A DNA stretch of 64,000 nt, taken from contig CAZXCU010000020.1 of NCBI GenBank assembly GCA_964639245.1, positions 24,604-88,603 of the forward strand, in the 5' to 3' direction. The position numbers were made by a program, and so were the translations under genes. The stretch is from SB15 sp964639245. GTDB taxonomy: Bacteria > Chloroflexota > Anaerolineae > Aggregatilineales > J027. The notes below the pieces were generated by a model. The model was not told the origin of the DNA. It did no database searches and was given only the letters and a program-made list of their open reading frames with translations. Shown one piece after another: positions 25,448-33,926 of this stretch. Each line of letters starts with the position of its first letter. The first letter of the stretch is position 1.

Positions 25448-26932
25448 ATGCGCCAACTAACTATCGAACGTCTCACCTTGTGGATTTTGTTTATTTTGCT
25501 ATTCACGATGGCAACCCGTGTGCCTGTTGATACAGATACATGGTGGCATCTGCGAAGTGGCGAAACGATGCTGGACGAAGGCAAAATCCTGCGCGAAGAC
25601 GTGTTCTCCCATACCCAAAATGGCGACGAGTGGATTAACCACAGTTGGCTCTCCCAGCTATTTTTTGCCCTGGCCTATCGTGTTACAGGGGGGGCGGGCG
25701 AAACAACCGACAGTGGCACCATCGGTCTTGCTTTTCTTACGGCATTTTTAGCCACCGCAGGCATGGCCTTTGTGTATCGGATGTGTGGGGGCAATACGTA
25801 TGTGCGAGCGTTTGTGGTGGTGTTGGGGGCTGCCACCGCCGCTGTGTTCTGGTCGCCCCGCCCGCAAATGTTTTCGTTTTTATTGAGTACCGTCATCTTA
25901 TATATTCTTTATCTCTACAAGTTTCACCAAAAAAATTATTTGTGGGGCATTCCTCTATTGATGATGCTGTGGGTGAATCTGCATAGCGGATTTGCCATCG
26001 GTTTTATTTTACTTTTTGGCTTTCTCGTCGGGGAAATTGTCGGGCAATTTTTTAATCCTGAGGAGTCGATTGCATGGCGCGAAATCGGCAAATTAGGGCT
26101 GATTACGGGCATTTCGATTTTGGCGCTGGCGATTAACCCGTATGGAATCCGCATGATTTTGTATCCATTTGAAACGGCGGGTTTGCAAACCCTTAATTTG
26201 TTCATCCAAGAATGGCAGTCCCCCAATTTTAAAATTCCGCAAACATGGCCTTTTCTGGTGCTGCTGGCGGCCCTCATCACCTTCGCCATTGTGACCTCAA
26301 AACGCCTAGCATGGAGTGAGGTGAGCTTGTTGGTGGGAACGCTGCTGCTGGCGTTGTGGGCAGGGCGGAATATCGCCGTGTTTGCGATTGTGGCTGCCCC
26401 TGCCCTGTCTCGCCTTGTCGATGCCTATTTAGACCAGCGTGGCTGGCAGCTTCGCCCGATGAAAAGTGTCAAAGGAACCCGCTTAATTTTAAATTGGATG
26501 CTGCTTGGGGTGGTTTTGCTGGGAGGGCTGACGAAAATTTCATCCGATTTATTGACGGAAAATGTGACCGATATTCAGGAAGAATTTTTACCGCTAGCAG
26601 CAGTGGCATATCTGGAACAAAACCCACCACAGGGAAATCTGCTCAATTCGTATAACTGGGGCGGGTTGCTAATTTTCCTGCTGCCGGATGTCCCCGTTTT
26701 TGTCGATGGTCGCACAGATTTATATGGGGATGCCTTTTTGCAGGATTACTTCACCTCTTATCTGGGCGGGTCGGAGTGGCGCGAAATTTTTGAAAAGTAT
26801 GATATTCAGACGGTGATGCTGGAAGATGAAAACGCGCTGGCGACCCTGCTCCGCGAGGACAGCGAACAATGGCAAATCGTCTATGAAGATGACCAAGCCG
26901 TGATTTTTGAAAAGGTCAGCACGGGTGAGTAA
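25448..26932 (+). CDS. Polytopic membrane protein, GT-C-like
   Basis: A 494-aa protein with about 11 membrane helices. After helix 1 comes TDTWWHLRSGETMLDEGKIL, a D-x-D-x-W-W-H-L loop seen in a family of bacterial GT-C-like proteins. After the membrane part, a C-terminal domain of about 120 residues carries NSYNWGGLLIFLLPD and FVDGRTDLYG. GGAAGGA lies at the ideal distance before the ATG. It is the first of four overlapping membrane-protein genes. The donor and acceptor are unknown. Confidence 0.75.
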   Translation: MRQLTIERLTLWILFILLFTMATRVPVDTDTWWHLRSGETMLDEGKILREDVFSHTQNGDEWINHSWLSQLFFALAYRVTGGAGETTDSGTIGLAFLTAFLATAGMAFVYRMCGGNTYVRAFVVVLGAATAAVFWSPRPQMFSFLLSTVILYILYLYKFHQKNYLWGIPLLMMLWVNLHSGFAIGFILLFGFLVGEIVGQFFNPEESIAWREIGKLGLITGISILALAINPYGIRMILYPFETAGLQTLNLFIQEWQSPNFKIPQTWPFLVLLAALITFAIVTSKRLAWSEVSLLVGTLLLALWAGRNIAVFAIVAAPALSRLVDAYLDQRGWQLRPMKSVKGTRLILNWMLLGVVLLGGLTKISSDLLTENVTDIQEEFLPLAAVAYLEQNPPQGNLLNSYNWGGLLIFLLPDVPVFVDGRTDLYGDAFLQDYFTSYLGGSEWREIFEKYDIQTVMLEDENALATLLREDSEQWQIVYEDDQAVIFEKVSTGE

Positions 26933-28166
26933 AAAAAATTCACTGCCCGAACTGTTTACTGATTGGCGCGTGCTGTTGTATTTGTTTATCAGCCTGCGCA
27001 TCGGGTTGTTAATCGTGTATCAGCCACAATTGTTAGCCACCAGCGATGCTGATTTACCACTTGTAGAGCGTGGATTAACGACTTTAGGCGATTACGCCGA
27101 GCATTACCAGATTTCCAGCCGTGTGGCCTCTGATAATTTGCCCTATAAAGATTACTGGGTCGAGTTTCCTCCGGTGTGGCCTGCCTTAACCGCGCTGCTC
27201 GCTACCCTGTTCAATAATTTTACCAATTGGGCGAGTGTCCTGTTTCTCCTGATGACCCTGTTTGACATCGGTAATCTTCTCTTAGTGCGGCAGCTTGGGG
27301 AAAAACTGCATGGTTCAGACACGGGAATTGCTTTGAGTTGGGTTTATGCCTTGCTGGTTACGCCGTTGGTCATGACCGCGTGGAATTTTGAAAGCATCGT
27401 GATTTTTACGGTTTTGATGGGTTTTAGGTGGCTCATTCAGGCGAAAAATATCCCATCTGCGGCGGTGATTTCATTCGGAATTTTGACCAAATATATTTCG
27501 GTGCTGATTTTACCCGTCGTCTGGAAATTTTATCCGCGCTGTCAAGCAATAATTTTTAGTGCCTTCAGTTTAGGAATCGCGCTGGTTGTGCTAGGTGCTT
27601 TGCTAGCATGGGGCGGGGAAATAGCATGGACTTCTTTGACTGTTCAATTCAGCAAACCCTCCTATCAAACGGTATGGGCGCTGCTGGATGGCAACTATCG
27701 GACGGGGAGTTTTCCCGGTGGGGAAGCGCGGTACGATGCAGAGGCGCAGATCGTGAGACAATGGGGAAATGAGGCTGTGATTCCGGCTTGGTTGCGTCTG
27801 ATTCCCTTTGCAGCTTTCGGGTTATGGCTTTTTATGCGCCCTATGGCGGATAAAATTTCAACCCAGTTTGCGTTTTTGAGCATCACATTGGTGATTTTTA
27901 TGCTGTGGAGTCATGGTTGGTCGCCGCAGTGGGTGGTAGTGCTGCTGCCCTTCATTTTACTCAATTTTCCCACCCGCATTGGCGTTCTGGGGGCGGTCAC
28001 TTTGATGATAGGAACATTTATTGAGTATCCCCTTTTGTTTCGGTATGGGGCTGAATCGGGCAATCTCATCAGCGAAGCCTACCGCCTGCCTTTTGCGTTG
28101 ATGATTGTGGCGCGTACCCTCTTTTTAGGGGGTTTTGCGGCTGCTTTGATGGGCAAACTCCAATGA
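26925..28166 (+). CDS. Polytopic membrane protein, mannosyltransferase-like (GT87/DUF2029-like)
   Basis: About 413 aa, with nine or ten helices. The first outside loop has YKDYWVEFPPVWPALTALL, and a later helix is followed by ISFGILTKYISVLILPVVW. The combination of a PPxxPxL loop with a GILTKY-type segment is typical of GT87 (DUF2029) polyprenol-phosphate-mannose-dependent transferases. The start is taken as GTG 26925, giving MSKKNSLPELF. It overlaps the upstream stop and has AAGG at a suitable distance. A TTG at 26907 is possible. The end overlaps the next gene by ATGA. Confidence 0.7.
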   Translation: MSKKNSLPELFTDWRVLLYLFISLRIGLLIVYQPQLLATSDADLPLVERGLTTLGDYAEHYQISSRVASDNLPYKDYWVEFPPVWPALTALLATLFNNFTNWASVLFLLMTLFDIGNLLLVRQLGEKLHGSDTGIALSWVYALLVTPLVMTAWNFESIVIFTVLMGFRWLIQAKNIPSAAVISFGILTKYISVLILPVVWKFYPRCQAIIFSAFSLGIALVVLGALLAWGGEIAWTSLTVQFSKPSYQTVWALLDGNYRTGSFPGGEARYDAEAQIVRQWGNEAVIPAWLRLIPFAAFGLWLFMRPMADKISTQFAFLSITLVIFMLWSHGWSPQWVVVLLPFILLNFPTRIGVLGAVTLMIGTFIEYPLLFRYGAESGNLISEAYRLPFALMIVARTLFLGGFAAALMGKLQ

Positions 28167-29695
28167 CCCGACGGGCTTATTTGACGCTGGCAGCTATGGG
28201 GCTTGTGTTGAGCATCCTCATGATGGCGCTGCGCGAAACACCGGGTTACACCGATGCCTATTATTACTATAATGCGGGCGCGAAATTGGCGGATGGTGAC
28301 GGTCTCACCGATGCGTATTTGTGGAACTATGTCAATGCACCCGACAACCTACCAACCGAAAGTCACCGCTATTGGATGCCGCTGGCTTCGCTTATCGCCG
28401 TGATTCCGATGGTTATTTTGGGGACGGAATTTTGGGTGGCGCAAGTCGCTTTTGTGCCGTTTTATATCGGGTTGGCCTGTGTGGGAATGTGGCTGGGCGC
28501 AAAATTCGGCAAAAAACGGCATGGCTGGCTTTCCGGGTTAAGTATTTTGTTCGGGGGATTGTATCTGCCTTTTTATTTAACCACCGATACGTTTGTTTTG
28601 TTCGGATTTTTAGGGTCAGTTGCCCTCATCAGCGTAGGTTTGGGACACGAGTCAGGCCATTGGCGCTGGTACGCGCTGGCGGGTATCTGCGGGGCGCTGG
28701 CACATTGGGCGCGGGCGGACGGCTTGTTGTTCGTTTTGGTAGGGCTGATTGTGATTGGGTGGCCTCGACCCCACTCTGTCAGCAGAGAGGCGGGCAAAAA
28801 CAGCATCACGCTTATTTTCACCTATTTGATCACGATGTTGCCTTTATTTTTGCGGAATATGTCGGCGTTTGGTGCGCCCTTACCATCAGGCGGAGTCGGC
28901 ACAATTTTCCTAAAAGGGTATAACGATTTATTTAGCTATCCTGCCAAATGGTCAGTGAACGAATTTTTGGATTGGGGTGCGGGCAATATTTTGCAATCTC
29001 GCATGGATGGCATGACTGGGGCGTTGGCAACATGGCTAGCGGTGGAAGGCTTTGTTTTTTTGACACCTCTCGCCGCATGGACTCTCTGGAAACGCCGTTG
29101 TGAGGGATTTTTCGCTGGGATCATCTGGTATGCGATTGGCTTGCATCTGGCAATGTCGCTCGTTTTTACCTATCCCGGTATCCGTGGCGGGTTGTTTCAT
29201 TCTTCCGCCGCCTTGTTACCCTTCTGGGTTGCTTTTGGCTTCATTGGCTTGGATGAGGCAATTACGGCATTGGGTAAATTCCGTAAATGGAAGAATATTC
29301 GGCAAGCACAAACCGTTTTTGGCACAGCCGCCGTGCTGTTGCCGCTTGTCTTGGGTCTTTCAGCATGGAGTCAGCAGGCAGAAGGTTGGGAGAATATTCC
29401 GAATTATGAGAATGTGGTTGAAAATTTGCCTCCCGATGCCCGCTTGATGGTGAATGACCCCGCCGAGTGGCATTATTATACAGGGCGAATCGGGGTGACT
29501 TTGCCGGATGAATCGCTGGACACCGCTTATCAAATCGCGCAAAAATATTGTATTCAGTATTTAATTATTGATGAAAATGTAACCGATGCGTTTGTTCCGC
29601 TTTATGAAGGACGCATTGACCCGCCCGCCTTTTTAACCCGACTCCAGAGCGAAGGATTTCAGGTATATGAATTTGACCTCGACTGCACGCCGTGA
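28163..29695 (+). CDS. Polytopic membrane protein, GT-C-like
   Basis: A 510-aa protein with about 10 membrane helices. The first loop reads PGYTDAYYYYNAGAKLADGDG, comparable to the acidic first loop of GT39/GT-C enzymes, and SHRYWMPLASLIAVIPM follows. A short C-terminal soluble part contains LMVNDPAEWHYYTG. The start ATG overlaps the previous stop (ATGA), and the end overlaps the next gene by 29 bases. The function beyond probable lipid-linked sugar transfer is unknown. Confidence 0.7.
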   Translation: MTRRAYLTLAAMGLVLSILMMALRETPGYTDAYYYYNAGAKLADGDGLTDAYLWNYVNAPDNLPTESHRYWMPLASLIAVIPMVILGTEFWVAQVAFVPFYIGLACVGMWLGAKFGKKRHGWLSGLSILFGGLYLPFYLTTDTFVLFGFLGSVALISVGLGHESGHWRWYALAGICGALAHWARADGLLFVLVGLIVIGWPRPHSVSREAGKNSITLIFTYLITMLPLFLRNMSAFGAPLPSGGVGTIFLKGYNDLFSYPAKWSVNEFLDWGAGNILQSRMDGMTGALATWLAVEGFVFLTPLAAWTLWKRRCEGFFAGIIWYAIGLHLAMSLVFTYPGIRGGLFHSSAALLPFWVAFGFIGLDEAITALGKFRKWKNIRQAQTVFGTAAVLLPLVLGLSAWSQQAEGWENIPNYENVVENLPPDARLMVNDPAEWHYYTGRIGVTLPDESLDTAYQIAQKYCIQYLIIDENVTDAFVPLYEGRIDPPAFLTRLQSEGFQVYEFDLDCTP

Positions 29696-31211
29696 TGGAG
29701 TGTTTTTAATCGCCGCATTGCTGGCAGTGCTGCTGTATGTGATTCTTGCCAGTGTGCGCCATGAAATAGGCTTTCCCTTAGACGATTCATGGATTCATCA
29801 GGTGTATGCGCGGAATTTGGCTGAAAATGGCGAATGGGCGTTTGTGCCGGGTGAACCCAGTGCGGCTTCGACTGCCCCCCTCTATTCTGTCCTGCTCTCA
29901 ATAGGCCATCTGCTGAATCTTGCGCCATTTTTCTGGGCGCATTTGTTGGGGATTCTGGCGCTGGCGATGGGTGCGGGTTTTGCTGCGAGAATTGGTGAAC
30001 AGCTTTTCCCTGAGATGCGCTATGTGGGATGGGCAACGGGATTTTCGGTGCTGCTGGCGTGGCATATGGTCTGGGCAGCCGCTTCGGGCATGGAAACGAT
30101 GTTGTTTATGGCGCTCAGTCTGGCGTTAATTTATTTTGTCTTTCGAGAAATTGATGACAAATATACGACCCGTCCTCTATTGCAAGGTGCAGTAACCGGG
30201 TTCGTTGGCGGGTTGCTTTTTTTGACTCGTCCCGAAGGCATTGCGCTGGTGGGCTTGGCGGGACTGATGGGGTTGGTTACAACTGGAATGAAAAATCCAC
30301 GCCGCTATATGCTTTGGGCCGGGAGCTTAAGTCTTGTTTGGCTCATGACGGTTGCGCCCTATGTGATTTTCAATTACGACCTGACTGGCGAATTATTACC
30401 GAGTACCGCCGATGCAAAAATTGCCGAAAATGCGCCCGCCCGTGCCGATTCGCTTCCGACACGCTATGCTAACATGACCTTGCCACTTTCGCCCGGCGCA
30501 CAATTGATGGGTTTACCCGGCATTGTGTGGGGGATCTGGCTGGTGATTCAAAAAATTCGTGCAGACTACAAATATGCTGTATTTTTGCTGCCCTTGATTT
30601 GGACATTGGTTCATATTACCTTGTTTGTATTGCGACTGCCCGCCCCCTATCAACATGGGCGTTATGTGATGCCCGCATTGCCGCCACTTTTGCTGTATAT
30701 GGGTGGAGGGTTGCTCGATTTGGTCAATCGGTATCGCCTGACGATGTTGGGACGGGTACTGACACGCTCACTCGCCTTGGGAACAGCTCTTGCCCTGCCG
30801 AGTTTCTTATGGATTGGCGGGCAAGCCTACGCCAATGATGTGAGAATTATCAATACCGAAATGGTCGCTACGGCAAAATGGGTCAAAGCCAATATTCCCG
30901 CCGAAGACATTTTTGCTGTCCACGATATTGGCGCATTGGGATATTATGCCCCACGCCCGATGATTGATACCGCCGGATTGGTCACGCCGGAGATTGTGCC
31001 ACTGCTGTTGCAAGGGGAAAAAATGATGAATTTCCTCTGCGAAAACAATGCAAAATGGTTGATGGTGCTGCCTGACCAGCGTTTTGTTCCCGCCAATGAC
31101 TCGCGTATTTCGCTGGTGTATGAATCCCCCTATGATTTTGCGAGTCAAGCAGGCGGTGAGGATAAAAAAATGCGGGTGTATCGCTTGAACTGCCCCCCTA
31201 ACACGGACTAA
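29667..31211 (+). CDS. Polytopic membrane protein, GT-C-like
   Basis: A 514-aa protein with about 10 membrane helices. The first loop is FPLDDSWIHQVYARNLAE followed by EPSAASTAPLYSVLL. The LDD-x-W-I-H and S-x-A-PLYS pair is characteristic of a bacterial GT-C-like family without an assigned substrate. The C-terminal tail has FAVHDIGALGYYAPRP, then DTAGLVTPEIV. It is the last gene of the four-gene chain. A possible terminator hairpin follows about 30 bases after its stop. Confidence 0.7.
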   Translation: MNLTSTARRDGVFLIAALLAVLLYVILASVRHEIGFPLDDSWIHQVYARNLAENGEWAFVPGEPSAASTAPLYSVLLSIGHLLNLAPFFWAHLLGILALAMGAGFAARIGEQLFPEMRYVGWATGFSVLLAWHMVWAAASGMETMLFMALSLALIYFVFREIDDKYTTRPLLQGAVTGFVGGLLFLTRPEGIALVGLAGLMGLVTTGMKNPRRYMLWAGSLSLVWLMTVAPYVIFNYDLTGELLPSTADAKIAENAPARADSLPTRYANMTLPLSPGAQLMGLPGIVWGIWLVIQKIRADYKYAVFLLPLIWTLVHITLFVLRLPAPYQHGRYVMPALPPLLLYMGGGLLDLVNRYRLTMLGRVLTRSLALGTALALPSFLWIGGQAYANDVRIINTEMVATAKWVKANIPAEDIFAVHDIGALGYYAPRPMIDTAGLVTPEIVPLLLQGEKMMNFLCENNAKWLMVLPDQRFVPANDSRISLVYESPYDFASQAGGEDKKMRVYRLNCPPNTD

Positions 31212-31240
31212 CTTTTTCGCACAATACATCCTCTCATCAT

Positions 31241-31260
31241 GGATTGGTTGCTGCCAATCC
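31241..31260 (+). terminator. Possible terminator hairpin after the membrane-protein chain
   Basis: A perfect 7-bp stem (GGATTGG at 31241-31247, CCAATCC at 31254-31260) with a 6-base loop. No T-run follows directly, so it would be a weak or Rho-assisted terminator, or an RNA-stabilising hairpin. Confidence 0.4.
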
Positions 31261-31347
31261 ACTTCAACAAACTTGCTTTATTTCCTAGCCCAAACGGTGT
31301 GTTTTTACGCTGACAATGCTGCTGGCTTGGAGTAAGTCATGAAATTT

Positions 31348-31375
31348 TTGCACTTGTTTGATATTTGTGTATAAT
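31348..31375 (+). promoter_or_regulatory. Sigma-70-type promoter of the carotenoid operon
   Basis: TTGCAC (31348-31353), a 16-base spacer and a perfect TATAAT (31370-31375), followed by a leader of about 85 bases before crtB. The -10 box lies inside a set of 11-bp tandem repeats that may be an operator. Confidence 0.75.
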
Positions 31376-31389
31376 TTGTACAATATTTG
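31357..31389 (+). promoter_or_regulatory. Three tandem 11-bp direct repeats over the crtB promoter
   Basis: TTTGATATTTG (31357-31367), TGTATAATTTG (31368-31378) and TACAATATTTG (31379-31389) follow each other without a gap, each ending in the pattern AT-x-TTG or ATTTG. They cover the spacer, the -10 box and the start region. Tandem 11-bp direct repeats at a carotenoid promoter recall the operators of CarH/LitR-type B12 photoreceptors. That link is inference, since no such regulator is encoded in the window. Confidence 0.5.
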
Positions 31390-31392
31390 CAG

Positions 31393-31432
31393 ATTCTCAA
31401 GAGAAATATAATTAAGATATAAACTTGAGAAT
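31393..31432 (+). repeat. 9-bp inverted repeat in the crtB leader
   Basis: ATTCTCAAG (31393-31401) and CTTGAGAAT (31424-31432) are perfect inverted copies 22 bases apart, centre to centre about three helical turns. It could be a second operator or an RNA hairpin in the untranslated leader of the carotenoid operon. Confidence 0.5.
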
Positions 31433-31470
31433 ATTAAATCGAACATTGTTTGCAATTGGGAGAAGAGATT

Positions 31471-32427
31471 ATGGCCTTAGAAACATGGGAAATCCCACTC
31501 ATTAAGCTGGCAAGTCAAGCGCTCTATTCTCACCGCCCTGCTGCCAACCATCACCATGATGCACCATCATCTTTGGAACAGGCTTATCTTCTCTGCAAAC
31601 AGATAACCCAAGACCACAGTAAATCTTTCTACATGGCTTCGCGTTTTATCTCGCTAGAAAATCGTCCCGCAATTTGGGCGCTGTATGCTTTTTGTCGAAC
31701 GGTGGACGACCTTGTAGATTACCCATCCGTTGAGGCTGAGGAGCAGCTAGCGCAATGGGTGCATTACACGCTTCATGGACATCCCCCCCACGGACATTTA
31801 CTGGCAACGGCATGGTGCAAGACCTTGGCGCATTATCATATCCCCAAAGAATATGCCCTGTGTCTGATTGAGGGCGTACTCCGCGACCTGAAGCAACAAC
31901 GGTATGAAACATTTGATGAACTCACGACCTATTGTTATGGCGTAGCGTCAACAGTCGGGTTGATGGCAATGCACATTGTCGGTTTTCAGAGTCAGGCAGC
32001 CGTTCCCTATGCCATCAAACTGGGCGTAGCGCTTCAGTTAACCAACATCCTGCGCGATGTGGCGGAAGATTGGGAACGCGGGCGGGTTTATTTACCCCAA
32101 GCGGAATTGGCAGCGTTTGGATTATCTGAAAAAGACCTTGAACGCGGCTGTGTAGATGACCGTTGGCGGGCTTTTATGAAATTTCAAATTGAACGCACGC
32201 GGCGGTTGTATGCCGATTCGCTGCCGGGAATTGCGCTGTTGTCTCCGGGTGGGCGCTTTGCCATTGCTGCTGCGGCCCGGTTTTATCAAGCTATTTTAGA
32301 TGACATCGAACAACACGATTATGATGTATTTACCCGCCGCGCCCATGTCAATAAGTGGAGCAAAATCCGTCAAATTCCTTTCATCTGGCTGCAAACAACA
32401 CAATTTCACACGTTTTTTCAACACTAA
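31471..32427 (+). CDS. crtB: Phytoene synthase
   Basis: A 318-aa trans-isoprenyl diphosphate synthase (squalene/phytoene synthase family) that condenses two geranylgeranyl diphosphates to phytoene. DHSKSFYMASRFI is the family start. The first aspartate-rich motif is DDLVD in CRTVDDLVDYP, and the second is NILRDVAEDWERGRVYLP. Length is normal. The ATG at 31471 has GGGAGAAGAG just upstream. A longer TTG reading from 31450 is unlikely. It is the first gene of an operon with crtI and a carotenoid oxygenase. Squalene-type activity cannot be fully excluded, but linkage to crtI favours phytoene. Confidence 0.93.
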   Translation: MALETWEIPLIKLASQALYSHRPAANHHHDAPSSLEQAYLLCKQITQDHSKSFYMASRFISLENRPAIWALYAFCRTVDDLVDYPSVEAEEQLAQWVHYTLHGHPPHGHLLATAWCKTLAHYHIPKEYALCLIEGVLRDLKQQRYETFDELTTYCYGVASTVGLMAMHIVGFQSQAAVPYAIKLGVALQLTNILRDVAEDWERGRVYLPQAELAAFGLSEKDLERGCVDDRWRAFMKFQIERTRRLYADSLPGIALLSPGGRFAIAAAARFYQAILDDIEQHDYDVFTRRAHVNKWSKIRQIPFIWLQTTQFHTFFQH

Positions 32428-32436
32428 CAGGATAGA

Positions 32437-33915
32437 ATGATGCCCAAAAGAATAGTCGTTATCGGAAGTGGATTCGGGGGATTAGGCGCGGCTGCACGTT
32501 TGGCTGCCAAAGGTCATGATGTCCATTTATTTGAGAAACGTGACCAGCTAGGGGGACGGGCTTACCAGTATGAAATCAATGGTTTCAAATTTGATGGTGG
32601 GCCAACGGTTATTACTGCGCCCTACATTTTTGATGAAATTTTTCAGGCTGCCAATAAAAAACGCGAGGACTATTTCAAATTAGTACCGCTTGATCCGTTT
32701 TATCGTATTTTTGACCATGAAAATCGCTGTTTTGATTACCGCCATCAGCTCAAGGATATGCTTGAGCAAATTCAAAAATTGAATCCCGCTGATGTCGATG
32801 GCTACCAGCGTTTTGTCAAGCAGACGGAAAAGATTTTTACTACTTTTCACCCCCTGACCGACCAACCTTTTTTAACCCTGCCGGATATGCTCAAAATCAT
32901 GCCAGACATGATTCGGTTGCAGGCATTTTGGGGAACCCACAGTTTTGTATCTCGCTACATCAAACATCCCTTTTTACGGCGTGTTTTTTCATTTCACCCG
33001 CTTTTGGTGGGCGGAAACCCCTTTGATACCCCTTCCATCTATACGCTCATCGTTCAATTTGAAAAAGAATGGGGAGTTCATTACGCCATCGGGGGGACAG
33101 GCGCAATCGTCGAAGGCTTAGGGCGTTTATTTACCGATATTGGTGGCACAATTCATCTCAATACTGAAGTGAAAGAAATTATCATCAAAAATCGTCGTGC
33201 AGTGGGGGTGCGATTAGCCGACGGAACAGAAGTCCCCGCCGATGAGGTTGTCTGTAACGGCGATGTTGCATTTGCTTATCGACATCTGATTCCAGAAGAA
33301 CACCGCCGCAAGTATACCAATCGGCGCATTGACCGCATGGCCTATAGCATGTCACTGGTGGTCATTTATTTTGGGACAAAACGGCGTTATCTGGATAGCC
33401 GCCTTGACCACCACAACATCATCTTGAATGAGCGTTATCGTGGTTTGTTGAGGGACATTTTTAATAAACACCGCCTGACGGACGATTTTTCGCTCTATTT
33501 GCACATGCCCACGAAAACCGATCCGACAATTGCGCCTGAGGGGTGCGAGTCGTTTTATGTGCTTGCGCCTGTTCCGCATCTCGATTCGGGTACAGATTGG
33601 ACACAGGCTATTCGCCCTTTCCGCGATAAAGTCATGCAATTTCTGGAAGATCATTATTTGCCCGATTTACAGTCCAATATCATTGCCGAACATAGTATTG
33701 ACCCCCTCCATTTCCAAAATACCCTGAATAGTTACAAAGGGGCGGCTTTTTCGGTGAAACCGAGTTTGTTACAATCGGCGTGGTTTAGGCCACATAACCG
33801 TTCAGAGGAATTTGCCAACCTCTATTTTGTGGGGGCGGGAACGCATCCGGGTGCAGGTGTGCCGGCGGTTCTCTCCTCTGGAAAAATCGCTGCCGAACTT
33901 ATTGACCCTAGTTAG
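32437..33915 (+). CDS. crtI: Phytoene desaturase
   Basis: A 492-aa FAD-dependent desaturase that converts phytoene stepwise towards neurosporene or lycopene. The N-terminal dinucleotide fold IGSGFGGLGAAARLAAKGHDV is followed by FEKRDQLGGRAY and DGGPTVITAP. The C-terminal FAD signature is FVGAGTHPGAGVPAVLSSGK. Length is normal for CrtI. AGGATAG precedes two adjacent ATG codons. It lies 9 bases after crtB and 11 before the oxygenase gene. The number of double bonds introduced cannot be predicted. Confidence 0.94.
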   Translation: MMPKRIVVIGSGFGGLGAAARLAAKGHDVHLFEKRDQLGGRAYQYEINGFKFDGGPTVITAPYIFDEIFQAANKKREDYFKLVPLDPFYRIFDHENRCFDYRHQLKDMLEQIQKLNPADVDGYQRFVKQTEKIFTTFHPLTDQPFLTLPDMLKIMPDMIRLQAFWGTHSFVSRYIKHPFLRRVFSFHPLLVGGNPFDTPSIYTLIVQFEKEWGVHYAIGGTGAIVEGLGRLFTDIGGTIHLNTEVKEIIIKNRRAVGVRLADGTEVPADEVVCNGDVAFAYRHLIPEEHRRKYTNRRIDRMAYSMSLVVIYFGTKRRYLDSRLDHHNIILNERYRGLLRDIFNKHRLTDDFSLYLHMPTKTDPTIAPEGCESFYVLAPVPHLDSGTDWTQAIRPFRDKVMQFLEDHYLPDLQSNIIAEHSIDPLHFQNTLNSYKGAAFSVKPSLLQSAWFRPHNRSEEFANLYFVGAGTHPGAGVPAVLSSGKIAAELIDPS

Positions 33916-33926
33916 GAAAAGTCCTG

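Noticed and set aside
30807..31262. A minus-strand gene opposite the end of the last GT-C-like gene
   Set aside because: It is an antisense shadow with no conserved motif and no ribosome site.
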